The notes beneath the pieces were generated by a model. It had not been told where the DNA came from, did no database searches, and worked only from the letters and a program-made list of their open reading frames with translations. From Dokdonella sp. (GTDB lineage: Bacteria > Pseudomonadota > Gammaproteobacteria > Xanthomonadales > Rhodanobacteraceae), in assembly GCF_017744955.1 (NCBI RefSeq), contig NZ_JAGIAG010000001.1, positions 62,001 through 126,000 of the forward strand: a DNA stretch of 64,000 nt, in the 5' to 3' direction. A program made the translations under genes and the position numbers. Every line of letters begins with the position of its first letter. The stretch's first letter is position 1. Below are positions 7,841-16,146 of the stretch, piece by piece.

Positions 7841-9045
7841 CAATCGGCGAACGGCCGATCGATCGCGATCGACGGCGGCGTGAACCATTGCGCGCCGTTC
7901 TCGGTGACGTGGAAATGGTCTTCGAGGCGGATGCCGAACCGTCCCGGCACCACGATCATCGGCTCGTCGCTGCAGCACATGCCGGGTTCGAGCGCGGTGC
8001 GATCGCCGCGCACCAGGTACGGCGCCTCGTGGATCGCGAAGCCGCAGCCGTGGCCCGTGCGATGCGGCACGCCCGGCAGGCGATAGTCCGGGCCGAGGCC
8101 GGCGGCTTCGATCACGTCGCGCGCGGCGCGGTCGACGGCTTCGCACGGCACGCCGGGGCGCACCGCGTCGAATGCGGCCTGCTGCGCGGCGCGCTCGAGC
8201 GCCCAGATGCGTCGCTGGTCGGCGTCGGCCGCGCCGAAGATCCAGGTGCGCGTGACGTCGGAGTGGTAGCCCTCGACGCGACAGCCGGTGTCGATCAGCA
8301 CGAGATCGCCTTCGCGCAGATGCTGCACGCCCGGCACACCGTGCGGGAACGCGGTGGCGTGGCCGAATTGCACGATGCAGAACGTCGAGCCGTCATCGGC
8401 GCCGAGCGCGCGATGCGCTTCGTCGATGAAGCGCACGAACTCGTCGGTGCCGACGCCCTCGCGCGCGAGCCCGGCGGCAAGGCGCTGCACGAACAAGGTC
8501 ATGTCGCAGGCCTGCTGCATCAGCGCCAGTTCGGCCGGCGACTTGCGCATGCGGCAGCCGTCGACGATCGCGCCGGCCGAGGCGATCGCGGCGGCGTCCA
8601 GGTGCGCGAGGAGTCCGGCGTGCACGCGAAACGGCGCTTCCGGATCCAGCGCCAGCGTGCGCGCGCCGCGTTCGGTCATCGCCTGCGCGACGAGCGCGTG
8701 CGGATCCTCGTGCTCCTCCCACAAGCGCTTGACGACCGCGATGCGCAGTACCGCGTCGAGCGAACCTTCCTCGAACGCCGGGCAGACCAGCACCGGGTCG
8801 CCGTCCTGCGTCAGCAGCATCGCGACCAGGCGTTCGCTCATGCCCCACGGCACGCCGGTGAACCAGCGCAGCGTGGTGCCGGCGGTGACCAGCAGCGCGT
8901 CGACGCCGCGTTCGCGCATCAGCCGACGCGCGCGTTCCAGCCGCTGCTGGTACTCGGCGGGGGCGATCGGCGGTGCGCGGTGCCGCCACGGCGCGAGTCG
9001 CGCATGCGCGTCGGCGAGCGTGAGGTGTCCGATCTGCGTGGTCAT
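7840..9045 (-). CDS. M24-family Xaa-Pro dipeptidase (prolidase/creatinase fold)
   Basis: 401 residues. An N-terminal creatinase-like domain (about 30-165) is followed by a pita-bread metallopeptidase domain. The five metal ligands are visible: D252 (VLIDTG), D263 (SDVTRT), H332 (GHG), E361 (SDEPMIVV) and E375 (RLEDHFHV). Family members cleave X-Pro peptides. As the last gene of the hydroxyproline operon it probably releases free hydroxyproline or proline from collagen-type dipeptides, but this specificity is inferred from context. Its ATG overlaps the stop of the dehydrogenase gene (ATGA, 9042-9045). Cytoplasmic: no signal peptide. Confidence 0.9.
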   Translation of the reverse strand: MTTQIGHLTLADAHARLAPWRHRAPPIAPAEYQQRLERARRLMRERGVDALLVTAGTTLRWFTGVPWGMSERLVAMLLTQDGDPVLVCPAFEEGSLDAVLRIAVVKRLWEEHEDPHALVAQAMTERGARTLALDPEAPFRVHAGLLAHLDAAAIASAGAIVDGCRMRKSPAELALMQQACDMTLFVQRLAAGLAREGVGTDEFVRFIDEAHRALGADDGSTFCIVQFGHATAFPHGVPGVQHLREGDLVLIDTGCRVEGYHSDVTRTWIFGAADADQRRIWALERAAQQAAFDAVRPGVPCEAVDRAARDVIEAAGLGPDYRLPGVPHRTGHGCGFAIHEAPYLVRGDRTALEPGMCCSDEPMIVVPGRFGIRLEDHFHVTENGAQWFTPPSIAIDRPFAD

Positions 9046-10634
9046 GGCGCGGCTCCGACGTCGGCAAGGGTCGAGTGTCCGTCAATCCGGCGCACGATGC
9101 CGCCGGGATTCTCGTCGCGCAGCTCGGACGGCAGCAGCGCATCCGGCACGTTGTCGTAGGCGTGCAGCGCGGCGAAGCGATGGATCGAGGCCGGCAGGCC
9201 GACCGCCGTGAAGCCCGGATGCGTCGCGGCGGGATACGGGCCGCCGTGCTGCTGCGCCGGGCTGACCAGCACGCCGGTCGGCATCTTGTTCGCGATCAGG
9301 CGCCCGACGCGCGGGCGCAGCACCGCGGCCAGCGTCTGCCAGAGCGCGTCGTCGCTGCCGCCGACGGCGCGATAGATCGTGCCGGTGAGTTGACCTTCGA
9401 GCGCGCGTGCGACCGCCTGCATCTGCGCGAGGTTCGCGCAGCGCACCAGCAGGCTGGCCGGACCGAACGCTTCGGTCTGCAACACGTGTGCCGCACGCAG
9501 GAAGTCGTCGGCCGCGACCTGCAGCAAGGTCGGCGCGTAGCGAACGCCTTCCCCGGACGCGGTGCCGCCGCACAGCGGCGTCGCGCCGCCCTTGCACAAT
9601 GCCGCGAGCGAACGCTCCAGCGAAGCCAGCACGGCGCGCGACAGCAGCAGCATCGGCGTGGCCGCGGCAAAGCGCGCCTGCGCCGCCGCGACGAACGCAT
9701 CGCCCGCCGCGCCCGGCGGCACCGCGACGAGGCCCGGATTGGTGCAGAACTGGCCGCTGCCGAGCAGGCACGAGGCGGCGAACTCCTCCGCCAGCGCCTC
9801 GCCGCGCTCGGCCAGCGCGCCGGGCAGCAGGAACACGGGATTCAGGCTCGACAGCTCGCCGTAGAACGGAATGCCGGCGCGATCGGCGGCCTGCTTCAAC
9901 GCCAGACCGCCGGCGCGGCTGCCGGTGAACGCGATCGCGCCGAGGCGTGCGTCGCCGGCGAGATCGAGGCCGAACGCCGGCTCGAAGTCGTAGAGCAGTT
10001 GCACCGTCGCCGGCGGCAGGCCGGCTTCGGCGGCGGCGCGGTGCGCGTGTTCGGCCAGGCGCCGGCTGGTCGCCGGATGCGAGGGATGCGCTTTCGCGAT
10101 CACGGGATTGCGCGCGGCGATCGCCGCGGCGAAATCGCCGCCGGACACCGCGTTGAACGCGAACGGAAAGTTGTTCGGCCCGAAGATCAGCACCGGTTTG
10201 CCGAGCGGCGCGAAATGCGAACGCAGCCCGGCGGCGGTGTCGATGGCCGGCTGCGTCCAGGCGTATTCGCGCGCGGCGCGCGCCGCCTGCCGCAGCTGGC
10301 TCGAGGTGCGCGGCAGCTCGTTGCCGCGCAGCCGCGTCGGCGCAGGCAGCGCGGTTTCCGCGTGCGCGAGCTCGACCAGCGCCTCGGCATCCGTGTCGAT
10401 CGCGACGGCATACGCGTCGAGGAACGCGGCGACGCGCGCCGGCTCGGCGGCCGCCAGCACCGTCGCCGCGTCGGCGGCCGCGGCGACGGCTTCCTCGAGA
10501 TCCGCCGCGCCGTTGCGCGGGAATTCCGGCCCGATCGCCTGCCCGCTCGCCGGATCGACGGCGCGGAAGCTGCCGGCGTGGTCGCGCGCGGCGCGCCAGC
10601 GGCCGGCGACGAGCAGCGGCGCGACGACGGCCAT
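9042..10634 (-). CDS. 2-oxoglutarate semialdehyde dehydrogenase (aldehyde dehydrogenase superfamily)
   Basis: 530 residues from the ATG at 10634; a longer start at 10697 would run back into the preceding gene. Aldehyde-dehydrogenase landmarks: 'IFGPNNFPFAF' (N154), 'AFTGSR', general base E260 (GELSSLNP) and nucleophile C297 (GSGQFCTNP). The 'FGPNNFPFAFN' form is typical of the NADP-preferring 2-oxoglutarate semialdehyde group. Last step of hydroxyproline breakdown: 2,5-dioxopentanoate to 2-oxoglutarate. One base separates its ATG from the stop of the deaminase gene and it overlaps the dipeptidase gene by 4 bases, so the three are co-translated. The role assignment rests on subfamily motifs plus operon context. 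Confidence 0.92.
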   Translation of the reverse strand: MAVVAPLLVAGRWRAARDHAGSFRAVDPASGQAIGPEFPRNGAADLEEAVAAAADAATVLAAAEPARVAAFLDAYAVAIDTDAEALVELAHAETALPAPTRLRGNELPRTSSQLRQAARAAREYAWTQPAIDTAAGLRSHFAPLGKPVLIFGPNNFPFAFNAVSGGDFAAAIAARNPVIAKAHPSHPATSRRLAEHAHRAAAEAGLPPATVQLLYDFEPAFGLDLAGDARLGAIAFTGSRAGGLALKQAADRAGIPFYGELSSLNPVFLLPGALAERGEALAEEFAASCLLGSGQFCTNPGLVAVPPGAAGDAFVAAAQARFAAATPMLLLSRAVLASLERSLAALCKGGATPLCGGTASGEGVRYAPTLLQVAADDFLRAAHVLQTEAFGPASLLVRCANLAQMQAVARALEGQLTGTIYRAVGGSDDALWQTLAAVLRPRVGRLIANKMPTGVLVSPAQQHGGPYPAATHPGFTAVGLPASIHRFAALHAYDNVPDALLPSELRDENPGGIVRRIDGHSTLADVGAAP

Positions 10635-10635
10635 C

Positions 10636-11538
10636 TCAGCGGCCTCGCGTGGCGATCGCGCGGTCGATGATCGCCAGCGCCTGTTCGCGCTCGGCACCTT
10701 CGACGACGAGGCGCGGCGCGCGCACGCGTTCGCTGCCGAGATCCATGCGCTCCTGCATCAGTTTGATCAGCTGCACGAACTTCGGCACCGTATCCATGCG
10801 CAGCAGCGGCAGCGACCACTCGTACAGCGCGCGCGCCGCCGCGTAGCCGCCGCTGCGCGCCTGCTCGAACAAGCGCACGGCCTCTTCCGGAAACGCATTG
10901 ACGGTGCCGGCGATCCAGCCTTCGGCGCCCATCGCGATGCCTTCGACGATCGCGTCGTCCATGCCGACCAGCAGCACCAGCCGGTCGCCAATCCGCTCGC
11001 GGATCGCGGCGAAGCGGCGCACGTCGCCGGAGGATTCCTTCACCGCCTGCACGTTGGGGAACTCGGTCGCGAACTCGGCGATCTGCGCCGGCGTGAAGTC
11101 GGTCTTGTAGGCGATCGGGTTGTTGTAGAGCAGCACCGGCAGCTCGGTCGCGCCGATCACCGCGCGCACGTGCGCGCGCATTTCGTGCCAGTCGCTGGAA
11201 TACACGTACGGCGGCAGCACCATCAGGCCGCGCGCGCCGGCGTCGCGCACCGCGCGCGCCAGCGTCACGGCCTCGTGCGTGGACAGCGCGGCGATGCCCG
11301 GCACCACCGGCACGCGATCGCCGACCGCGGCGACCAGCGTGCGCACGATCGCGATCTTCTCCTCGAAGCCGAGCGTCGCGCCCTCGCCGAGCGAGCCGAG
11401 CGGCACGATGCCGGTGCTGCCGGCGTCGACCAGACGTCTGGCGTGTTCGGCGAGGAAGGCGTGATCGACATCGCCGTCGGCGGCGAACGGCGTGGTGATG
11501 GCCGGCAGGACGCCGCGCCAGAACGATGCATTGCTCAT
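10636..11538 (-). CDS. lhpC: Delta-1-pyrroline-4-hydroxy-2-carboxylate deaminase (DapA/NanA-like lyase family)
   Basis: 300 residues, a DapA-type TIM barrel: 'LPAITTPFAADGDVD' at the N-terminus, Tyr138 in 'LLYNNP' and the Schiff-base Lys167 in 'AVKESSGD'. In hydroxyproline clusters this branch of the DHDPS family converts the cyclic imine made by D-hydroxyproline dehydrogenase into 2,5-dioxopentanoate with loss of ammonia. That reaction is assigned from gene neighbourhood; sequence alone shows only the lyase family. Start and upstream stop overlap by 1 base (TGATG, 11536-11540). Confidence 0.9.
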   Translation of the reverse strand: MSNASFWRGVLPAITTPFAADGDVDHAFLAEHARRLVDAGSTGIVPLGSLGEGATLGFEEKIAIVRTLVAAVGDRVPVVPGIAALSTHEAVTLARAVRDAGARGLMVLPPYVYSSDWHEMRAHVRAVIGATELPVLLYNNPIAYKTDFTPAQIAEFATEFPNVQAVKESSGDVRRFAAIRERIGDRLVLLVGMDDAIVEGIAMGAEGWIAGTVNAFPEEAVRLFEQARSGGYAAARALYEWSLPLLRMDTVPKFVQLIKLMQERMDLGSERVRAPRLVVEGAEREQALAIIDRAIATRGR

Positions 11539-12839
11539 CAGACTTCACCTTGCGAAGGTTCGTGGAAGCAAGCCTCCGCCAGCGCGGCCAGCCGCATCGG
11601 GAAGATCGGCGGTCGCGTGGCGGTGGCGGAAAGGGATGGCGCGGGCAGGCCGAGTTCGCGCAGCGCGGCGCCGCAGACGCGGCCCTGGCAGGCGCCCATG
11701 CCGCAGCGCGTGACGAGGCGGATCTGCCGCGGATCGGCGTGCGCCTGCACGGACGACAGCGCGACGTCCTCGCAGCGGCAGACGAGCGTGTCCGCGGCGG
11801 CGAGCGCGCGAGCGCGCGGCCGCAGCGCGAACTGCCGTCGCAGCAGATCGGCGAACGCGCGCGCCTGCCGGCGACGCCACCGCAGCGCTTGGGTGGCCTG
11901 CGGCGCGCCGGCAGCGAAGTGGCCGGCCATCGCGCCTTCGACGCGTGCGCAGTCGAGTCCGCCGATGCCGAGCGCTTCGCCGGCGGCGTACACGCCGTGG
12001 CGACTCGTGCGGAGGTCGTCGTCGACGGCGATGTGCGGATGCGTGCCGGAATCGTCCAGCCGGCAGCCGAGCACGCGCGCCAGCTCGACGTTCGGCACCA
12101 GGCCCCAGCCGGCCGCGAGCAGGTCGCAGGCGATGCGTCGGCGGCCTGTGCGGGTTTCGATCTCGACTTCGCGCAGCGATTCCTCGCCGTGCGCGGCAAC
12201 GACCAGACTGCCGCTGCGATACGGCACGTCGAACAACTTCAGGCGCAGCGCGGCGGCCTGCGCGAGCTTGCCCGGCCAGCGCGGGAGGCGCGCCGCGAAT
12301 CCGCGCAGCGCAGCCGGCCCGGCTTGTTCGTGGATGCCGAACACGCATGCGCCGTGGCGCTTCAGCGTCGCCGCGGCGGCGAGCAGCAGCGGACCGCTGC
12401 CGGCGACGAGGACGCGCTTGCCGGCGACCGGCCATCCCTGCTTCGCCAGCGCCTGCAGGCCGCCCGCGCCGGTCACGCCGGGCAAGGTCCAGCCGGGGAA
12501 CGGCAGCAGCAGTTCGCGCGCGCCGGTGGCGAGAACGAGCGCGCGCCAGCGCAGCGACATCGGACCGTCGGCGCCTTCACCGTGCAGCACGCGATCTTCC
12601 GCCAAGGCGATCTCGCAGCCGCCGAGCCAGGCGATGCCGGCGGCGGCGAGGCCGGCGATCTGCACGCGCGCGCGCTTCGGCGCGCCGAAGCGCAGGTCGT
12701 GGCGCCAGACCTGTCCTCCGGCGCGCAGTTGTGCGTCGACCAGGCCGACTTTCGCGCCGTGCGACGCGGCCGCATGCGCGGCGGCGAGTCCGGCGGGGCC
12801 GGCGCCGACGACGAGCACCTCGAAGTCGCGCACCCTCAC
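11538..12839 (-). CDS. D-hydroxyproline dehydrogenase, alpha-type subunit (FAD/NAD(P)-binding oxidoreductase with C-terminal Fe-S/BFD-like region)
   Basis: 433 residues from the GTG at 12839, which overlaps the stop of the 2Fe-2S gene (GTGA, 12836-12839). 'VLVVGAGPAGLAAAHAA' is the N-terminal dinucleotide fold, 'VLVAGSGPLLLAAAATL' the second, and 'GVYAAGEALGIGG' the FAD-binding motif. The last 90 residues hold 'VCRCEDVA' and 'TRCGMGACQGRVCG', a Cys-rich BFD-like [2Fe-2S] region found in the alpha subunits of amino-acid/opine dehydrogenases. With the small ferredoxin-like subunit and the FAD oxidase subunit it makes the three-part enzyme that oxidises cis-4-hydroxy-D-proline and passes electrons to the respiratory chain. 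Confidence 0.9.
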   Translation of the reverse strand: MRVRDFEVLVVGAGPAGLAAAHAAASHGAKVGLVDAQLRAGGQVWRHDLRFGAPKRARVQIAGLAAAGIAWLGGCEIALAEDRVLHGEGADGPMSLRWRALVLATGARELLLPFPGWTLPGVTGAGGLQALAKQGWPVAGKRVLVAGSGPLLLAAAATLKRHGACVFGIHEQAGPAALRGFAARLPRWPGKLAQAAALRLKLFDVPYRSGSLVVAAHGEESLREVEIETRTGRRRIACDLLAAGWGLVPNVELARVLGCRLDDSGTHPHIAVDDDLRTSRHGVYAAGEALGIGGLDCARVEGAMAGHFAAGAPQATQALRWRRRQARAFADLLRRQFALRPRARALAAADTLVCRCEDVALSSVQAHADPRQIRLVTRCGMGACQGRVCGAALRELGLPAPSLSATATRPPIFPMRLAALAEACFHEPSQGEV

Positions 12840-13078
12840 ACTTGCGTCTCCACCCGCATGCCCGCGCGCGCCGACGTCGTGCATGCGCGCTGCTGCGCGA
12901 CGCCGTCGATCGTCACGCGGCATTCGAAGCACACGCCCATGCCGCAGACCGGCGCGCGCGCGTGCCCGCCGGGCGAGAAACGGAAGGTCGCGCGCACGTG
13001 GGCGACGGCGGCAGCGACGCTGGCGCCTTCGGGAACTTCGACGCGCACGCCGTCGACGTCGAGCGCGACCGTGTTCAT
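12836..13078 (-). CDS. D-hydroxyproline dehydrogenase, small [2Fe-2S] ferredoxin-like subunit
   Basis: 80 residues. The plant-type [2Fe-2S] pattern is 'PVCGMGVCFEC' with a fourth Cys in 'QRACTT', and the fold begins 'VALDVDGVRVEVPEGASV'. Such small subunits bridge the two flavoprotein subunits in the hydroxyproline dehydrogenase family. The start at 13078 follows the beta-subunit stop by 13 bases. An upstream ATG at 13095 is out of frame. Its stop overlaps the GTG of the alpha-type subunit, so all three subunits are translated together. Confidence 0.9.
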   Translation of the reverse strand: MNTVALDVDGVRVEVPEGASVAAAVAHVRATFRFSPGGHARAPVCGMGVCFECRVTIDGVAQQRACTTSARAGMRVETQV

Positions 13079-13091
13079 CGCAGGTCCGTCT

Positions 13092-14204
13092 TCATGCCGC
13101 CGCGCGCAAGACGCGATCCGGGCGATACGGCGCGAGATCCAGCGCCGGACGCAAGCCGAGGAAAGCGTCGACGACCAGACGCGCGCTGCCCGGCGCGGCG
13201 GTGATGCCGAGCCCTTCGTGGCCGGCCGCGACCCAGACGCCGCGCCGGCCCGGCACCGCGCCGAGATACGGCAGGCCGTCCGGCGTGGCTGGACGGAAGC
13301 CGCTCCAGGCGCGGATCGCGCGCCGTTCGCGCAGTGCCGGCACGAAGTCGAACGCGCGGCGCAGCATGCGTTGTAGCAGCGAAGACGACACCGCGGCATC
13401 GGTCGCGTCGTACTCGCGCGAGGAGCCGATCAGCAGCTGGCCGTTCGGACGCGGCTGCACGTTGAACGAGACGCTGGCGGCGTCGCTACCGTGGGCGGCA
13501 TCGGCGTAGCCCATCTCGATGAGCTGGTGCCGCACCATCGGCGCATGGCGGTCGGTGACGACGAGCTGGCCCTTGCGCGCGCGCATCGGCAGCTCGGGCA
13601 GCAGTTCCGGCAGCGCGGCACCGGTCGCGACGAGCACGGGTCCGCGCAAGGCACGGCCGTCGGCGAGGTGCACGCCGTCGTCGGTCAGCTGTTCGGCGCG
13701 AACGCCGGCGAAGAGTTCGGCGCCGTCGCGGCAAGCGTCGGCGATCAGATGCCAGGCCAGGCGCGGCGGATAGACGACCGCGTCGCCGGGCACGCGCAGG
13801 CCGCCGTGGAATCCGGCGGCGAGCGACGGTTCGAGCGCGTACAGGCCATGCGGGTCGACCGCTTCGGCGTCGACGCCGGCGGCGGCGAGTTCGGCCCTGC
13901 GCGCGGGAATCCGCGCGCGCTCCTCTTCGCTGCTCGCGATCCACAGCGAGCCGCAGCGGTGGAATTCGGCTTCCGGCCGATCGGCCCAGCGTTCCCACAG
14001 GCTCCGCGAGTACGCGCACAGGGCAAGTTCGGCCGCATCGCCGTCCATCGCGACGAGGTGGCCCATCGCCGCGGAAGTCGCGCCGCCGCCGATCGTGCCG
14101 GACTCGACCACCGCCACGCGCAGACCCGCCGCGGCCGCCGCCTCGACGCAGGCGGCGCCGACGAGTCCGGCACCGATCACGATGAGGTCGTGGCGCGTCG
14201 TCAA
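13092..14204 (-). CDS. D-hydroxyproline dehydrogenase, beta-type subunit (DAO-family FAD oxidoreductase)
   Basis: 370 residues. N-terminal FAD fold '[22 protein letters not shown]', '[12 protein letters not shown]', '[13 protein letters not shown]', and the C-terminal '[20 protein letters not shown]' motif of glycine-oxidase/DAO-family enzymes. This is the catalytic subunit that oxidises the D-amino acid. The start is taken as the TTG at 14204, overlapping the epimerase stop as TTGA (14201-14204). The dinucleotide fold begins six residues later, so no later start fits. It lies between epimerase and ferredoxin subunit, matching the substrate flow from L- to D-hydroxyproline. Confidence 0.9.
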   Translation of the reverse strand: MTTRHDLIVIGAGLVGAACVEAAAAAGLRVAVVESGTIGGGATSAAMGHLVAMDGDAAELALCAYSRSLWERWADRPEAEFHRCGSLWIASSEEERARIPARRAELAAAGVDAEAVDPHGLYALEPSLAAGFHGGLRVPGDAVVYPPRLAWHLIADACRDGAELFAGVRAEQLTDDGVHLADGRALRGPVLVATGAALPELLPELPMRARKGQLVVTDRHAPMVRHQLIEMGYADAAHGSDAASVSFNVQPRPNGQLLIGSSREYDATDAAVSSSLLQRMLRRAFDFVPALRERRAIRAWSGFRPATPDGLPYLGAVPGRRGVWVAAGHEGLGITAAPGSARLVVDAFLGLRPALDLAPYRPDRVLRAAA

Positions 14205-15148
14205 CGCGCGTTCTCCGGCGTGATGCCCCAGGCGAACGGGTCGCTTGGGTCGATCCGCAGGGTCGCGCGCGCGGTGATCCAGGCGCGCCCGCAGACGCGC
14301 GGCAGGATGCCTCGTTCGCCACGCCGGTACGAGGCTTCGAACGCGCTGCCGAGGATGCCCTGCTGCACCCAGGCCTCGCCCTCGGCGAGCTTGCCGTCGG
14401 CGGCGAGGCAGGCCAGCTTCGCGCTGGTGCCGGTGCCGCACGGCGAGCGGTCGTAGGCGAGGCCGGGGCAGAGCACGTAGTTGCGCGGTACGCCGCTGCC
14501 GTCGGGCGCGGTCGCGTTGATCTCGATGTGGTCGATCTCGCCGTCCGCGCCGGCGACGCCGTCGCGTTCGAGCGCGAGGCGGATCGCCTCGGCGTAGGCA
14601 CCGAGCGCGCGCTGGTTCGCCAGCGTCAGCGCGCACGGCGCCTGCTCGGTGAGGAAGAACCAGTTGCCGCCCCAGGCGACGTCGCCGCGCACGCGACCGT
14701 AGCCCGGCACCTCGATCGCGACGTCGTGTCGGTGGCGCCAGCTCTCGACGTTGTCGACGGCGACGCGGCCATCGTCGAACAGCTCCACGCCGACCGTGCC
14801 GACCGGCGTCTCGATGCGGTGCGTGCCCGGTCCGATGCGGCCGAGTTCGGCCAGCGTGCGCACCACGCCGATGGTGCCGTGGCCGCACATGCCGAGATAG
14901 CCGACGTTGTTGAAGAAGATCACGCCGGCGCAGGCGGACGGATCGCGCGGCGGCAGCAGCACGGCGCCGACCATCGTGTCCGAGCCGCGCGGCTCGCAGG
15001 CCAGCGCGCTGCGCCAGCCGTCGTACTCGCGGCGGAAGCGCGCGCGGCGCTCGGCCAGGCTGCCGTCGCCGAGGTCCGGAAAGCCGGAGACGACGACACG
15101 GGTCGGTTCGCCCGCCGTGTGGGAGTCGATGACGTCGACGGTTCGCAT
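14201..15148 (-). CDS. lhpA: 4-hydroxyproline 2-epimerase (proline racemase superfamily)
   Basis: 315 residues. Both catalytic cysteines of the racemase/epimerase reaction are present: C88 in 'GMCGHGTIG' and C237 in '[10 protein letters not shown]'. A Thr at the first site would indicate a dehydratase instead. The enzyme converts trans-4-hydroxy-L-proline to cis-4-hydroxy-D-proline, opening the pathway encoded downstream. The N-terminal '[18 protein letters not shown]' is characteristic. First gene of the minus-strand operon, divergent from the PAS-AraC regulator. Epimerase rather than proline racemase is inferred from the operon. Confidence 0.92.
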   Translation of the reverse strand: MRTVDVIDSHTAGEPTRVVVSGFPDLGDGSLAERRARFRREYDGWRSALACEPRGSDTMVGAVLLPPRDPSACAGVIFFNNVGYLGMCGHGTIGVVRTLAELGRIGPGTHRIETPVGTVGVELFDDGRVAVDNVESWRHRHDVAIEVPGYGRVRGDVAWGGNWFFLTEQAPCALTLANQRALGAYAEAIRLALERDGVAGADGEIDHIEINATAPDGSGVPRNYVLCPGLAYDRSPCGTGTSAKLACLAADGKLAEGEAWVQQGILGSAFEASYRRGERGILPRVCGRAWITARATLRIDPSDPFAWGITPENAR

Positions 15149-15239
15149 TCGATCATGCTCCCATCGGCGCTCGCCGAGCGACTAGTGACGGAAACGGGAC
15201 TCCGATGCGGATCTCGGCACAATGACCTTTCGTGCGATC

Positions 15240-15257
15240 GCAGGGCGCCGACCCTGC
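15240..15257. promoter_or_regulatory. Inverted repeat in the divergent promoter region of the hydroxyproline operon
   Basis: GCAGGG-CGCCGA-CCCTGC: perfect 6-base arms around a 6-base spacer, inside the 147-base gap (15149-15295) between epimerase and regulator genes. A TAGCAT at 15260-15265 could be a -10 for the regulator, with no good -35. AraC-family proteins more often bind direct repeats, so the assignment as its operator is tentative. Confidence 0.3.
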
Positions 15258-15295
15258 GCTAGCATCCGAAACGTCCTTTCCGGAGCGCTCGTTCG

Positions 15296-16111
15296 ATGCA
15301 TACCGGCCTCTCTCCGCTCGAAGTGCAGCACCTGTTCGACGCGCTCGGCGACACGGTGTTTTTCGTCAAGGACGAGGAGGGACGCTACACGCACTGCAAC
15401 CTCACCCTGGTGCAGCGGCTCGGGCGCAAGCGCCGCAGCGACGTGATCGGGCGTTCGCCGGCGGAGGTGTTTCCCGCACCGCTCGGGCAGCGCTACGTGC
15501 TGCAGGACCGGCAGGTGCTCGACGGCGAGCCGATCGCCGACCGGCTGGAGGTGCATCTGTATCCGAACCGGCGGCCGGGCTGGTGCCTGACGCTGAAGCG
15601 CCCGCTCCTCGTCGACGGCCGCGTCCGCGGCCTGATCGGCGTCTCGCGCGATCTCGGCAAGCCGAACAGCCGGCATTCCGCGTTCGCCAAGCTCGACCAG
15701 GTCGTCGCGCACATGCGCGCGCATTTCGACGGCAACCCGCGCATGCCGGAACTGGCACGAGTCGCCGGCCTGTCGCTGGCCCAGCTCGAACGGCATTTCC
15801 GCCACGTCTTCCAGATCACCCCGCAGCAGTACCTGATCAAGCTGCGCATCGAGCGCGCGATGCGCCTGCTGCACGAGGAGGACAGCATCGCCGAGGTCGG
15901 CCAGCGCTGCGGCTTCAGCGACCAGAGCGCGTTCGCGCGCCAGTTCAAGGCGACGGTCGGGATGACGCCGAGCGACTACCGTTCGCTCAAACATTTGTTC
16001 GATACGTCCCGCCCGGAGGGCGCCGAAACCGCGGCGGACGAGCGGCCAGGTCCAAGCCGCTCACAAAACTTGATTCCGCGCAATGGCAGCGCCATATCGG
16101 CCCGCGTATAG
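15296..16111 (+). CDS. PAS domain-containing AraC-family regulator, probable activator of the hydroxyproline operon
   Basis: 271 residues. The N-terminal PAS fold (about 8-118) has 'ALGDTVFFVKDEEGRYTHCN', 'GRSPAEVFPAPLGQRY' and 'LIGVSRDL'. The C-terminal AraC double helix-turn-helix (about 135-240) has 'MPELARVAGLSLAQLERHF', 'LRIERAMRLL' and 'IAEVGQRCGFSDQSAFARQF'. AraC proteins more usually carry a cupin sensor. The PAS version here may sense a ligand or redox state. Divergent orientation beside the epimerase gene strongly suggests it controls the operon. The PAS-type domain matches arrangements seen next to hydroxyproline genes in other gammaproteobacteria. Confidence 0.88.
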   Translation: MHTGLSPLEVQHLFDALGDTVFFVKDEEGRYTHCNLTLVQRLGRKRRSDVIGRSPAEVFPAPLGQRYVLQDRQVLDGEPIADRLEVHLYPNRRPGWCLTLKRPLLVDGRVRGLIGVSRDLGKPNSRHSAFAKLDQVVAHMRAHFDGNPRMPELARVAGLSLAQLERHFRHVFQITPQQYLIKLRIERAMRLLHEEDSIAEVGQRCGFSDQSAFARQFKATVGMTPSDYRSLKHLFDTSRPEGAETAADERPGPSRSQNLIPRNGSAISARV

Positions 16112-16112
16112 T
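16107..16112 (+). promoter_or_regulatory. Possible -10 element upstream of the desaturase gene
   Basis: TATAGT lies about 35 bases before the desaturase ATG and inside the end of the regulator gene. No matching -35 at 16-18 bases was found, so it is only a candidate. Confidence 0.3.
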
Positions 16113-16146
16113 GCGCTTCCACTTCTTCCTCCCGCAGTACCCCGAC

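Noticed and set aside
12839..13095. ATG at 13095 as start of the 2Fe-2S subunit
   Set aside because: It is out of frame with the Cys motif; the in-frame ATG at 13078 gives the normal 80-residue subunit.
14201..15148. Proline racemase or trans-3-hydroxyproline dehydratase
   Set aside because: Both catalytic cysteines are present, which excludes the dehydratase, and the operon encodes hydroxyproline rather than proline metabolism.
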